64,000 bases of DNA from Flagellimonas_A sp039592695 (GTDB taxonomy: Bacteria > Bacteroidota > Bacteroidia > Flavobacteriales > Flavobacteriaceae), in contig NZ_JBBUTK010000001.1 of NCBI RefSeq assembly GCF_039592695.1, positions 62,001-126,000 of the forward strand, in the 5' to 3' direction. Shown in pieces: positions 16,834 to 25,768 of this stretch; position 1 is the first letter of the stretch, and every line of letters starts with the position of its first letter. The position numbers were made by a program, and so were the translations under genes. The notes under the pieces were generated by a model. It worked only from the letters and a program-made list of their open reading frames with translations. It was not told where the DNA came from and ran no database searches.

Positions 16834-18305
16834 AAAGTATTCTGGCATTCTTTGGTATGGCTATGCTGTGCATGGCATCGGTATGGTCACAGAACAGACA
16901 GCTGCTGTATGATTTTTACGAGATTCCGCAATCGTTGATGGTAAATCCGGGTGTCAAGACCCCCTACAAATGGCATGCTGGTATTCCCTTGCTGTCAGGT
17001 ATAAGTTCCCAGGCGGGTACCAGTGGTATCACGGTAAACGACCTGTTTGCCAATGACGGCATCGATTTCACCACCAAGGTCAGAGACCGTGCCATCAACG
17101 GGCTCAGTAGACGCGACGAATTTGGCGGAAGTGGTCAAATTGAAGTGTTCAGTGGCGGTTTTCGTGGCAAAAACAGGCCCGATGACTACTATTCCTTCGG
17201 AATGTACGGTGAAGGATTCATCTCTTTTTTCTGGCCTCAAGATTTGGCGATTTTGGGTTTTGAGGGCAATGCGAATAATCTGAACAGACGTTTTGATTTG
17301 GGCGATTTGGCGACACAGGGCGAGGCGGTCAACGTATTTCATTTTGGCATCAACAGAAAATTGAACGACCAGTGGAATGTTGGCATACGCGGAAAGTTGT
17401 ATTCAAGCGTGTTCGATTTCAGGTCCATACGGAATTCAGGTTATTTTGTGACCACCGAGGGTCAGAACAACCTATTGGCAAATACCATCGTTGCTGACCT
17501 CGAATTGAAAACTTCCGGTATTCGTGAATTGTTGGATATTTTGGAGGATGATACCATTGCCCAAAGTGAAGCCTTGCCCAGATGGTTGTTGGAACGTTCC
17601 TTTTTTGGAGGAAATCTGGGGTTAGGGGCCGATTTCGGCTTTACCTACAAACTCAACGAAAGCACCTTTATCACCGGAAGCCTTTTGGATGTAGGTTTTA
17701 TCTATCACTCCAACGGGTTGGAAAACTACACGCTTGACGGTGCCGTGACCAATGAGGGCATCGAAATTTTTCTTCCAGAAGACTTGTTTCAGGGCAACAA
17801 TGATCTGTGGCAAGAATTGGTAGACGATATTGAAGAACTTGTACCCTACGATACCAATCAAGATGCCTATATCTCATTGCGACCGATTAAGCTGAATGCA
17901 TCGATACGCCATAATTTTGGGAACAATAAAAACCCCGTACGTTCTTCCCGTGGAAGTTTTGACCATTGCGACTGTACCCCGGGCAAAAGCGGGCAACGGA
18001 ACGATTTTTTCGATTATAAGAATGCCGTCGGTGGCCATTTGTTCATGATGAACAGGGCCAGAGGCCCACAAGCTGCTTTGACTGCTTTTTATCAAAGAAG
18101 GTTTGGCAATATATTGGCGTTGAAGACCACATACACAGTCGACAAATATTCATTTGCAAATTTGGGATTGGGGCTGAACCTACAGGCTGGCCCGGTCAAT
18201 TTTTATATGTTGGCAGACAATTTGTTGGGGTACCGCAACATCGCCGACAGTCACTATGCATCTTTTCAAATCGGATTTAATATCATATCTTGGAACGATA
18301 ATTGA
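16830..18305 (+). CDS. DUF5723 family outer-membrane protein
   Basis: The 491-residue secreted protein has a signal peptide (ILAFFGMAMLCMASVWSQ). The N-terminal pattern QSLMVNPGVKTPYKWHAGIPLLSGI is the DUF5723 opening, in which a conserved NPG/NPA motif is followed by amphipathic strands. Alternating strands such as NVGIRGKLYSSVFDF and the C-terminal ASFQIGFNIISW suggest a beta barrel of the FadL/PorV-like kind. Its cargo is unknown. It is coupled to the upstream lipoprotein, and the next gene starts 13 nt later, so the three form one unit. Confidence 0.75.
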   Translation: MKSILAFFGMAMLCMASVWSQNRQLLYDFYEIPQSLMVNPGVKTPYKWHAGIPLLSGISSQAGTSGITVNDLFANDGIDFTTKVRDRAINGLSRRDEFGGSGQIEVFSGGFRGKNRPDDYYSFGMYGEGFISFFWPQDLAILGFEGNANNLNRRFDLGDLATQGEAVNVFHFGINRKLNDQWNVGIRGKLYSSVFDFRSIRNSGYFVTTEGQNNLLANTIVADLELKTSGIRELLDILEDDTIAQSEALPRWLLERSFFGGNLGLGADFGFTYKLNESTFITGSLLDVGFIYHSNGLENYTLDGAVTNEGIEIFLPEDLFQGNNDLWQELVDDIEELVPYDTNQDAYISLRPIKLNASIRHNFGNNKNPVRSSRGSFDHCDCTPGKSGQRNDFFDYKNAVGGHLFMMNRARGPQAALTAFYQRRFGNILALKTTYTVDKYSFANLGLGLNLQAGPVNFYMLADNLLGYRNIADSHYASFQIGFNIISWNDN

Positions 18306-18318
18306 TTGTCGTTTCCAC

Positions 18319-19164
18319 ATGAAATCTATTTGCTTCTTTTTATTGGTTTTTTTGGTCTCATCCATGGGTGTTCAGGCACAATTTAATGAGTACAAGTACA
18401 TCATTGTGCCGAAGAGGTTCGACGCCTTTAAAAAAGAGAACCAGTACCAAACAAGCACATTGATAAAGCACCTGTTTGTCAAAAAAGGATTCAATGCGGT
18501 GTATGAGGGTGATTACCCAGAGGATTTAAAGAAAGACCCTTGCCTGGCGCTGAAAGTGCGCCTAAAAGACGATTCTTCATTGTTTCGCACAAAAACCACC
18601 CTGTTTTTACAAAACTGTGAGTTGCAGACTGTTTTCACGACCATTGAGGGGGGCAGCAAGCTTAAGGAATATAAAAAGTCTTATGATGAGGCCATCCGAA
18701 GGGCATTCTCTTCATTTGACATTGTCAACTATAGTTATGAGCCCAAAGAAGAAGAGGAAGAAACATCAGAAGAGACCGTGACACTCAATTTTAAAAACGA
18801 TGTCAAGTCGTTGGATGAAACCCCTAAAAATGTAGCGGTAGAGCAGAAAGCGACCCCAGAGGATCAGAGCTTCAAGAGCATGGAACCTGTAGAATCAAAC
18901 ATCAAAAAGGCATCCTCGGAAACTACAACGAAGGCCAAAATTGATTTGCTGTATGCCCAACCCATCGAAAATGGCTACCAATTGGTAGATTCGACACCAA
19001 AAATCAAGTACCGAATCCTCAATACTTCCGCTGATGGGGTCTATTTGGTCGAGGGTGATGAGCTTTCAAATGGACTGATGTTCAAAAAAGAGGGCAAATG
19101 GTTGTTAGAGGGCACCAAAACTGACGGCACCCAAATCAAAAAAGAGATCAGGATCAAGTTTTAA
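18319..19164 (+). CDS. secreted protein, function unknown
   Basis: I place the start at 18319, which gives a clear signal peptide (SICFFLLVFLVSSMGVQAQ). The longer frame to 18256 would overlap the DUF5723 gene and lacks such an N-terminus. The N-terminal half, EYKYIIVPKRFDAFKKENQYQ, resembles a conserved flavobacterial secreted family. A Glu-rich linker (about residues 150-165) leads to a small C-terminal beta domain. Its stop overlaps that of rarA on the other strand by 4 nt. No enzyme motif is visible. Confidence 0.75.
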   Translation: MKSICFFLLVFLVSSMGVQAQFNEYKYIIVPKRFDAFKKENQYQTSTLIKHLFVKKGFNAVYEGDYPEDLKKDPCLALKVRLKDDSSLFRTKTTLFLQNCELQTVFTTIEGGSKLKEYKKSYDEAIRRAFSSFDIVNYSYEPKEEEEETSEETVTLNFKNDVKSLDETPKNVAVEQKATPEDQSFKSMEPVESNIKKASSETTTKAKIDLLYAQPIENGYQLVDSTPKIKYRILNTSADGVYLVEGDELSNGLMFKKEGKWLLEGTKTDGTQIKKEIRIKF

Positions 19165-20438
19165 TACCCGTATTTATCCTTCCAGCGTTTTTTTAAGAAA
19201 TCCCTTAATGCATTTTCACGTGCATTGTTTCCAGGATTGTAAAAGGTAGTTCCAGCGATTTCATCAGGTAAAAATTCCTGTTCCATAAAATTATCTTGAT
19301 GGTCGTGGGCATAGGCATAGCCCTTTCCGTAGCCTAAATCTTTCATCAATTTGGTTGGGGAATTACGAATGTGCAGCGGCACGGACAGGTCACCGGTTTC
19401 CTTGATTTTCTGTTGCGCCTTGCCAATGGCAAGATAACTGGCATTGCTCTTTGGCGAGCTTGCCAAGTAGATGGCACATTGGCTCAAAATGATTCGCGCC
19501 TCAGGATACCCAATGGTATTGACTGCCTGAAAGGTTGCGTTGGCCATCACCAAAGCAGTTGGGTTAGCGTTGCCGATATCCTCCGAGGCCAAAATGACCA
19601 TGCGACGTGCGATGAACTTCACATCTTCGCCACCCTCGATCATCCGGGCGAGCCAATACACGGCGGCATTGGGATCGCTGCCCCTTACCGATTTTATAAA
19701 AGCAGAGATGATATCGTAGTGCTGCTCGCCTGTTTTGTCGTACAGTACCGTATTTTTTTGAACTTTGGTCTTTACCAATTCATCGGTTATGGTAATGGGC
19801 TCACTATTCTCTGAATTGACAAGGAGCTCAAAAATATTGAGAAGCTTCCTACCGTCGCCTCCAGAAAGTCTGAGCAAAGCCTCGGTTTCCTTAAGTTCTA
19901 TCTTTTTTGACTTTAAAAAGGCATCTTGTTCAAGGGCACGGTTGAGTAGGGCTTCCAAATCCTTTTTTCCAAAGGCATTCAAAACATAGACCTGACATCT
20001 TGACAACAATGCGGGGATGACCTCAAAACTAGGATTTTCGGTCGTAGCGCCTATCAAAGTGACCCAGCCTTTTTCAACGGCACCCAACAAAGAATCTTGC
20101 TGTGATTTGCTGAAGCGGTGTATCTCGTCAATAAAAAGAATGGGATTTTTTGAAGTAAACAGTCCATCGCTCTTTTTCGCTCTCTCGATGACCTCACGAA
20201 CATCTTTCACACCACTGCTGATGGCACTCAGCGTGTAAAAAGGCCTACCACTTTCGTTGGCGATGATATTGGCCAATGTGGTCTTTCCGGTACCGGGCGG
20301 ACCCCAAAAAATGAGCGAGGGCACGATGCCCTTTTTTATCTGCTCGGTCAATGCTCCACCTTTGCCAATCAGATGCTGCTGACTGATGTATTCCTTAAGG
20401 GTTTTCGGTCTGATGCGCTCTGCCAGGGGTTCGTTCAT
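19161..20438 (-). CDS. rarA: replication-associated recombination protein A (MgsA/WHIP type AAA ATPase)
   Basis: The 425-residue AAA+ ATPase has Walker A GPPGTGKTT at 46-54, Walker B ILFIDEIHRF with Asp104-Glu105, and sensor 1 LIGATTENPSFE. The C-terminal part, with FIARRMVILASEDIGNANP and the tetramer-forming MgsA_C region, is diagnostic of RarA. It acts at stalled replication forks and gaps with SSB and RecA. The gene is monocistronic, ending tail to tail with a plus-strand secreted protein gene. Confidence 0.95.
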   Translation of the reverse strand: MNEPLAERIRPKTLKEYISQQHLIGKGGALTEQIKKGIVPSLIFWGPPGTGKTTLANIIANESGRPFYTLSAISSGVKDVREVIERAKKSDGLFTSKNPILFIDEIHRFSKSQQDSLLGAVEKGWVTLIGATTENPSFEVIPALLSRCQVYVLNAFGKKDLEALLNRALEQDAFLKSKKIELKETEALLRLSGGDGRKLLNIFELLVNSENSEPITITDELVKTKVQKNTVLYDKTGEQHYDIISAFIKSVRGSDPNAAVYWLARMIEGGEDVKFIARRMVILASEDIGNANPTALVMANATFQAVNTIGYPEARIILSQCAIYLASSPKSNASYLAIGKAQQKIKETGDLSVPLHIRNSPTKLMKDLGYGKGYAYAHDHQDNFMEQEFLPDEIAGTTFYNPGNNARENALRDFLKKRWKDKYGY

Positions 20439-20538
20439 TGAACTGATTTAGATTTTTTTTCGTTCAAGCGAAAATTAGACATTTTATGACAATTTGTACA
20501 AATTTGGTTTTTGGAAGGTAAATTGCGAACAAGAAATT

Positions 20539-21267
20539 ATGGCCAAATCACAACAATTCAAGTTTTCAAATACTGTGTTACTGGCTCCTTTGCTGGCTAT
20601 GCTATCCATTTGGACGGTCTATTGGCTCGAACTCAAACTTGGGGTGAACCTGAATGATTTAGGGGTATATCCACGCAAGTTTTCAGGTCTCAAAGGAGTA
20701 CTGTTCAGTCCGTTTATCCACGGCTCTGTTGAACACCTGTACAATAACACCATTCCGTTGGCAGTGCTTCTTGCTTCGTTGTTTTACTTTTATCGCAATG
20801 TGGCCCTGAGGGTTTTTTTGATCGGTTTTTTCCTATCTGGATTGCTTACCTGGGTCATCAGCAGGCCTTCGTACCATATTGGCGCCAGTGGTATCATTTA
20901 TGTGCTGGCCAGTTTTATTTTCTTTAAAGGGATTTTCACCAAGCACTATCGTTTGGTGGCACTGTCGTTGACCGTAGTTTTTATTTATGGTGGATTGCTG
21001 TGGTATATTCTGCCCATCAAAGACGGTATTTCTTGGGAGGGACACCTTTCAGGATTTATTACGGGATTGCTGTTGGCCGTGCTTGTCAAAACACCCCTGC
21101 CCGCAGAACCAAAGTATTCGTGGGAAAGGGAAGATTATCAGGAAGAGGAGGATGAATTTCTCAAACATTTTGATGAAGAGGGCAATTTCATAGAGAATCC
21201 TGAGGCTTCAGAGGAACAAATCAAGATTCGATACAACTATAAAAGAGATGAGGGTCACCCTGATTGA
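20539..21267 (+). CDS. rhomboid-family intramembrane serine protease
   Basis: With the start at 20539 the protein has 242 residues. The longer frame to 20494 adds an unlikely leader. It has six membrane segments. The catalytic Ser117 lies in HIGASGIIY and the catalytic His169 in GHLSGF. The HLYNN motif of loop 1 (near 66-70) is also present, so it should be active. An acidic tail follows the last helix (about 195-242). Substrates cannot be told from the sequence. It converges on rlmB with a 13-nt overlap of the coding ends. Confidence 0.9.
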   Translation: MAKSQQFKFSNTVLLAPLLAMLSIWTVYWLELKLGVNLNDLGVYPRKFSGLKGVLFSPFIHGSVEHLYNNTIPLAVLLASLFYFYRNVALRVFLIGFFLSGLLTWVISRPSYHIGASGIIYVLASFIFFKGIFTKHYRLVALSLTVVFIYGGLLWYILPIKDGISWEGHLSGFITGLLLAVLVKTPLPAEPKYSWEREDYQEEEDEFLKHFDEEGNFIENPEASEEQIKIRYNYKRDEGHPD

Positions 21268-21998
21268 CCCAACCGCTGCCGCAAAGCCTCATATAAAACG
21301 GCACCACAGGCCACGGAAACGTTCAACGATTCGATTTTCCCTCTCATGGGGAGTTTGACTTGTTCGTCAACGATTTTTAAGATGGAGGGGGTCACACCCT
21401 TATCCTCTGAACCCATGATAATGGCGCAAGGCGTTGAAAAATCTGTTTTGTATATCAATGTCGAGGTCTTTTCGGTGGCGGCTATGGTTTTGATCCCCAT
21501 TGATTGCAAAAAATAAATGGCATCTTTTAGATGATCTACTTTTACAATGGGGACGTTGAATGCAGCACCAGCCGAGGTCTTCACCGTGATATCGTTTATG
21601 GGGGCGGCACCGTTTTTGGGGATAATGATTCCGTTTGCACCGGTACATTCAGCTGTTCTAATAATGGCGCCGAAATTGCGCACATCAGAAATGCCATCCA
21701 GCATCAACAAAAATGGATTATCGATTTGTTGTAGCTCGTCCATAAATTCAGAAAAGTCTTTGAAAGCAATCGGTGATATTTGGGCAATAGCACCTTGGTG
21801 ATTGCCTTTGGTCAAACGGTTCAACTTTTCTTTGGGCACAGTTGAAACACCAATGCCTTCGGATGCCGCCAGTTGTTTCAGTTCGTTGTACAGGTCACCC
21901 TGCAACCCCCTTTGCAGATATATTTTATGGATGGACTTTTTGGCGTGAAGTGCCTCTATTATTGCTCGTAGGCCATAGACTTGATTTGTCGAACTCAT
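21255..21998 (-). CDS. rlmB: 23S rRNA (guanosine(2251)-2'-O)-methyltransferase
   Basis: The SPOUT-class (TrmH family) methyltransferase has 247 residues. An N-terminal substrate-binding domain (1-75) contains IIEALHAKKSIHKIYLQR. The knotted catalytic domain carries motif 1 NFGAIIRTAECTGANGIIIP, motif 2 IIMGSEDKGV, and motif 3 LPMRGKIESLNVSVACGAVLYE. It should 2'-O-methylate G2251 in the peptidyl-transferase P loop. A perfect TAccTTTG promoter element on the minus strand lies only 5 nt before the ATG, so the mRNA may have almost no leader. Confidence 0.92.
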   Translation of the reverse strand: MSSTNQVYGLRAIIEALHAKKSIHKIYLQRGLQGDLYNELKQLAASEGIGVSTVPKEKLNRLTKGNHQGAIAQISPIAFKDFSEFMDELQQIDNPFLLMLDGISDVRNFGAIIRTAECTGANGIIIPKNGAAPINDITVKTSAGAAFNVPIVKVDHLKDAIYFLQSMGIKTIAATEKTSTLIYKTDFSTPCAIIMGSEDKGVTPSILKIVDEQVKLPMRGKIESLNVSVACGAVLYEALRQRLGQSG

Positions 21999-22003
21999 GT
22001 AAA

Positions 22004-22011
22004 CAAAGGTA
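22004..22011 (-). promoter_or_regulatory. candidate -7 element for rlmB
   Basis: TACCTTTG on the minus strand matches the Bacteroidota TAnnTTTG element exactly. No TTTG is found 19 nt upstream, so only half of the promoter is visible. The position would put transcript start at or beside the rlmB ATG. Confidence 0.35.
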
Positions 22012-22122
22012 GGTGAAAAGCAAATTGTCTTTGAAACAACTTTCGAGGAAATTTATTTTTATCTCATCTATTTGAATAGGATTATGGTATTTGATTACCC
22101 GTCAATGTATAAAGCAATGTTT

Positions 22123-22152
22123 TTTGTAAATTTAAAAATAGTGGTAACCTTG
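22123..22152 (+). promoter_or_regulatory. candidate promoter for the secreted protein gene at 22169
   Basis: TTTG at 22123-22126 is followed after 18 nt by TAACCTTG at 22145-22152, one mismatch from TAnnTTTG. The spacing is one short of the usual 19. Transcription would begin about 10 nt before the ATG. Confidence 0.4.
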
Positions 22153-22168
22153 GCTAATTCAATATAAA

Positions 22169-22930
22169 ATGAGAAGAAACACCTATTTAATAATTGCTTT
22201 TACAGCAATGATGTTGACTTATTCGAATCTACATTCACAAGACCTTCCTAATTCCAATTTTAGTGGTTCAAATTTAGACTTGGATGCTCAAGGTGGAAAT
22301 CCTGGCCTTGACTTTGTTTTTCAACAGTTCAGGAATAAAAAATATGAACCTGAAAAGTTCAAATACGAGGGCTCTCCTTTTTTTAATGAGAACTTCAAAA
22401 AGGCAGGTATTTACAGCAAGGATGGTTTGGAAGGGTACGCCTATGTGCGCTATGATGGCTTCAGTGATGAGGTTCAATTAAAGAAATATGAACACGATGA
22501 AAAAATACAGTCACTTCTTAAAAGAAAGGATATTTATTGTGTTGTTGATGGCACCCCCGTTATGTTAAAAACATACGAAACTAAAAGTGGAACAAGAACC
22601 GAAGGTTATCTTTTTAGAAGAGTCGATGCGGGCGATTTACAATTATATGAACGAAAAATAAAGTATTTCAAAGAGGGAAAAAAAGCACGCACTTCTTTAG
22701 AGTTGAATGTACCGAACAGATTTGTGGAATCTAAAGAATACTATGTTGGAAAAAAGCAGAATGATGGTGAAGCGATTATTTTTTTAAAACAGTCCAAAAA
22801 GGAGGTCCTTAAAACCTTTAGCCAGTCTGAAAAGTATCCGAGTATCAAAAAGTTTATTTCTGAAAAAGGATTGAACTTAAAACGGGACAAAGATATTTTT
22901 GAATTGTTTTCTTATTACAACACGTTATAG
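22169..22930 (+). CDS. secreted protein, function unknown
   Basis: The 253-residue protein begins with a signal peptide (YLIIAFTAMMLTYSNLHSQ). The mature part is polar, rich in Lys, Phe and Tyr, and contains GLEGYAYVRYDGFSDEVQLKKY. I recognise no domain or catalytic motif. The gene is more AT-rich than its neighbours. It has its own candidate promoter and a strong terminator 21 nt downstream, so it is probably monocistronic. Confidence 0.75.
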   Translation: MRRNTYLIIAFTAMMLTYSNLHSQDLPNSNFSGSNLDLDAQGGNPGLDFVFQQFRNKKYEPEKFKYEGSPFFNENFKKAGIYSKDGLEGYAYVRYDGFSDEVQLKKYEHDEKIQSLLKRKDIYCVVDGTPVMLKTYETKSGTRTEGYLFRRVDAGDLQLYERKIKYFKEGKKARTSLELNVPNRFVESKEYYVGKKQNDGEAIIFLKQSKKEVLKTFSQSEKYPSIKKFISEKGLNLKRDKDIFELFSYYNTL

Positions 22931-22950
22931 TCTAAAGATTTTGAAAAATA

Positions 22951-22983
22951 AAAAGGCCACCTTCAAAAGGTGGCCTTTTTTTT
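22951..22983. terminator. bidirectional intrinsic terminator
   Basis: A perfect stem GGCCACCTT (22955-22963) and AAGGTGGCC (22967-22975) has a CAA loop. It is flanked by AAAA on one side and at least eight T on the other. It can end the plus-strand gene that stops at 22930 and the minus-strand SusC operon that stops at 22999. Confidence 0.93.
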
Positions 22984-22998
22984 AATGTGTAGGATTGA

Positions 22999-24033
22999 TT
23001 AATTATTGTTTGCAGTAAAGATTACAGGCCAGTCCTCACCGCCTTCTCTTGTTAATGCAACTGTTCCCCTATCCCCTGAAGAACTTGAAAATTCAATAGT
23101 CATAACTGGACCTGTTACGTCAGTTATCGTATAAGAATAGGTGAACTCTTCTTCAGCATCGTCATCAGTAGCTACGACTTCACCATCTTCATTCAGATAA
23201 ACTTCACCATCGGGGTTCAAATCTGTACAATCCCAAACGATTGTGATATCCTCACCGGCAGCTGGTCCTCGAACCCCGGGGTAGCAGTCTTCATATTGGC
23301 CAAAACTCATGTCACTAGATGAATATTCACCAGGTTCAACCTCTGTCCATGTCACAGTGCCTGCAAGTGGAAGCCCTGAGCAGTTTCCTCCTGCACCAGG
23401 AGCAGATATCACATCGGTGGTCGCATAAGTGTGTGTGCCTGCAAGGCTTTCCGTGATAGAACATGCTATAACAGGAAAGTACTCAAATGGAGCTGAAAAA
23501 TATGCTCCACCACTTACAGGACCTCCCACATCGCTATTGGTATAAACTTCGCCGTTGGTCAGTGTCAAGACCAAACGAAATTCAAATCTGTCTTTTCCAA
23601 TAACCAGTGATTCATCTATGCCAGTTGCAGAAACCAATTCATCTGAAGTGTAGCTGACCGTTACTTGTGGCAAGCCTCTATCTCCAGCACTGAAGTCGCT
23701 TGCTTGAAGGGTCTGCAATAAAACTTCTGAGGTAGAAATGTCGGTGCCACCTTCTGAATTATCATCAAAATTCACGTAAATTTCCACACTCTCTAGAAGT
23801 GCACCGCCTTCTTCGTCTTGCTCTTCAAGCACAAGTGTGTACGCAGAACCTGGATCAAAAGAATCAGTCTCATCATTAAACACTAGGTCATTATCCTCGT
23901 CAATGGTTCTGATGACCGCTCCAGTGCCAACTTCCTCTAAAATACCGTCAACTACTTTGTCATCGGTTTCACAGGCGAAAAAGGCAATGAGCGCTAAACC
24001 TACAATTGCAATTTTACTATAATATCTTTTCAT
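22999..24033 (-). CDS. lipoprotein of the SusC/SusD operon
   Basis: The 344-residue protein has a lipoprotein signal peptide (AIVGLALIAFFAC) with an acidic sequence after the Cys. It is very acidic and beta-rich. Four Cys in the second half (IACSITES, GNCSGLP, YEDCYPG, WDCTDLN) may form disulfides in the envelope. It is the third gene of an operon with SusD (14 nt) and SusC, in the place where SusE/F-like surface glycan- or nutrient-binding lipoproteins lie. I do not recognise a named family. Confidence 0.75.
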   Translation of the reverse strand: MKRYYSKIAIVGLALIAFFACETDDKVVDGILEEVGTGAVIRTIDEDNDLVFNDETDSFDPGSAYTLVLEEQDEEGGALLESVEIYVNFDDNSEGGTDISTSEVLLQTLQASDFSAGDRGLPQVTVSYTSDELVSATGIDESLVIGKDRFEFRLVLTLTNGEVYTNSDVGGPVSGGAYFSAPFEYFPVIACSITESLAGTHTYATTDVISAPGAGGNCSGLPLAGTVTWTEVEPGEYSSSDMSFGQYEDCYPGVRGPAAGEDITIVWDCTDLNPDGEVYLNEDGEVVATDDDAEEEFTYSYTITDVTGPVMTIEFSSSSGDRGTVALTREGGEDWPVIFTANNN

Positions 24034-24047
24034 TGTTTCTAATTCTT

Positions 24048-25757
24048 TTAGTTAGCTACTGGGAATGTTGGAGAACCAGGGTTCGTATCCCAAAAAACTT
24101 GAACGGTTTGATCCGGCTTGGGGTCAACAGATGAATTGTTGTTTACAAAATCTGCTGGATAGTTCAATGATCTTATGAAAGCACCAGGTTCTGGTTCAAG
24201 ATTTGGTTGAAACGTTGTTGGAAAACCTGTTCTTCTATAAAAATTATATCCATCGATACCATTCCCAAAAAGTGCAATCAGATATTGTTCGGCTAAAACG
24301 TTCCATTTTCCGTTATCATCAGCAGCTGTAAATGCCGTACTAACATCATTACTATGGTTAGTGATATCACCATCAGTGGGAGCCAGTGCCAAGTTTGCAG
24401 AAGAATCACGACTACCGAACGATTGTACTTTTGCAACCGATTTTGCCAATCCTGCCAGAATAAATGGTTCCGCACTGCTTGGATTAGTCAGCATAGCCAC
24501 TTCAGCTTGCATGAAATCAACCCATGAGGCCAATAAAATAGGGGTTACCCCGGCACCACCGGCACCATCTCCAACAGATAAGCCATCAAAAGTACTGTCA
24601 TCAAAAAGACCGCCCACAGGATATACCCCATAGATAGTTACAAAGAAACCATCTGGCGGAATACCCGCGTTTTGACCGTGGTCACGACCCCAATACCCAT
24701 TTGGTAATGTACAGAATGTGAAACCACCATCTGTGTAATGCTGCGGTACTGGTTCTAAAGAACAGGCCAAAGTTTCCTCGTTTGGTGGAATTTCTTCGCC
24801 TGGCACAGCATTAGTCTGGCGGTAGAAGTAATATCTGATTCTGGGGTCCTCAGTAGTACTCATCAAATTCATCAACCAGTTTGGCAAATAGTCTGCACCA
24901 CCAGAAGGGGTGTAGTTGTCTGCATACCTTGGATGTCTTGCGTCAGGCAAAATTGAATTTGTACCCCATTGAAATTGTAGATCTTCAGAAGTTTCGTCGA
25001 TGAAATCACCAGTTGCTACTACAGCATTGAAATCGGCTATTGCATTCGCATCTACCAACCTTCTTTGAAGATAAATCTTCATTTTCAATGTGTTAACGGC
25101 CTTAACCCAATTGCCCCAATTTCCATTATAGTAGAAATCGTTTGCAGGTTCGGTGGCCACATCCCTTTCAAAATTGGCAATCGCCGAATCCAATAAACCA
25201 AGGGCCGCATCATAAATACTGGCTCCTGAATCTACATTGGGATTCAAAATGGGTGTTTCTGAAGCAGCTTGAATAGCTTCTGAGTAAGGAACGTCCCCGA
25301 AGAAATCTACCAGGGTAACTATTGTGTATGCCTCAATGAATTGTGCTATCGCGGTATGTCTGAACAATTCATTCTCGACGGCTGCAGGTTCCATAGCTCT
25401 AATATCGGCAAGAATACCGTTTACTTCCAAGCCAGTATCTAGGCTCTCAGCATTATCACCTTGATAGGCGATATTCCACTCCAAGTTTAATTCTGCGGGA
25501 GATAGGTTTGCAATGTTCTGATAGTTTCTACCATTCAAATATCCGATTCTTACCAAGTCTGCGCCATTTTGACCCATAAGCTCAACAAATGTTGCAAAGT
25601 CTATTTGAATGGAATTCAAAAGGAGATCAGGACTTGATTGGTCCAAACCCAATTGGTTTGGATTCTGTGTTAAATCTAGTTCAGTAGTCTCACAAGAGCT
25701 CAAAAGAGCTGCTGTAAGAAGTAGTAAAGAACTGAATTTTTTAAATATTCTTTTCAT
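24048..25757 (-). CDS. SusD/RagB family outer-membrane lipoprotein
   Basis: The 569-residue surface lipoprotein forms the lid of a SusC channel. It has a lipoprotein signal peptide (LLLLTAALLSSC) and the start ELDLTQNPNQL typical of the SusD-like group (SusD-like_2, PF12771). Alpha-helical TPR-type segments include WVKAVNTLKMKIYLQRR and a C-terminal RTGFPTTFQPN. The region around 300-420 carries the variable ligand-facing loops. It lies 11 nt after susC and 14 nt before a lipoprotein gene. With no carbohydrate enzyme nearby, the ligand may be a peptide or other oligomer. Confidence 0.92.
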   Translation of the reverse strand: MKRIFKKFSSLLLLTAALLSSCETTELDLTQNPNQLGLDQSSPDLLLNSIQIDFATFVELMGQNGADLVRIGYLNGRNYQNIANLSPAELNLEWNIAYQGDNAESLDTGLEVNGILADIRAMEPAAVENELFRHTAIAQFIEAYTIVTLVDFFGDVPYSEAIQAASETPILNPNVDSGASIYDAALGLLDSAIANFERDVATEPANDFYYNGNWGNWVKAVNTLKMKIYLQRRLVDANAIADFNAVVATGDFIDETSEDLQFQWGTNSILPDARHPRYADNYTPSGGADYLPNWLMNLMSTTEDPRIRYYFYRQTNAVPGEEIPPNEETLACSLEPVPQHYTDGGFTFCTLPNGYWGRDHGQNAGIPPDGFFVTIYGVYPVGGLFDDSTFDGLSVGDGAGGAGVTPILLASWVDFMQAEVAMLTNPSSAEPFILAGLAKSVAKVQSFGSRDSSANLALAPTDGDITNHSNDVSTAFTAADDNGKWNVLAEQYLIALFGNGIDGYNFYRRTGFPTTFQPNLEPEPGAFIRSLNYPADFVNNNSSVDPKPDQTVQVFWDTNPGSPTFPVAN

Positions 25758-25768
25758 CTGTATTTTTT

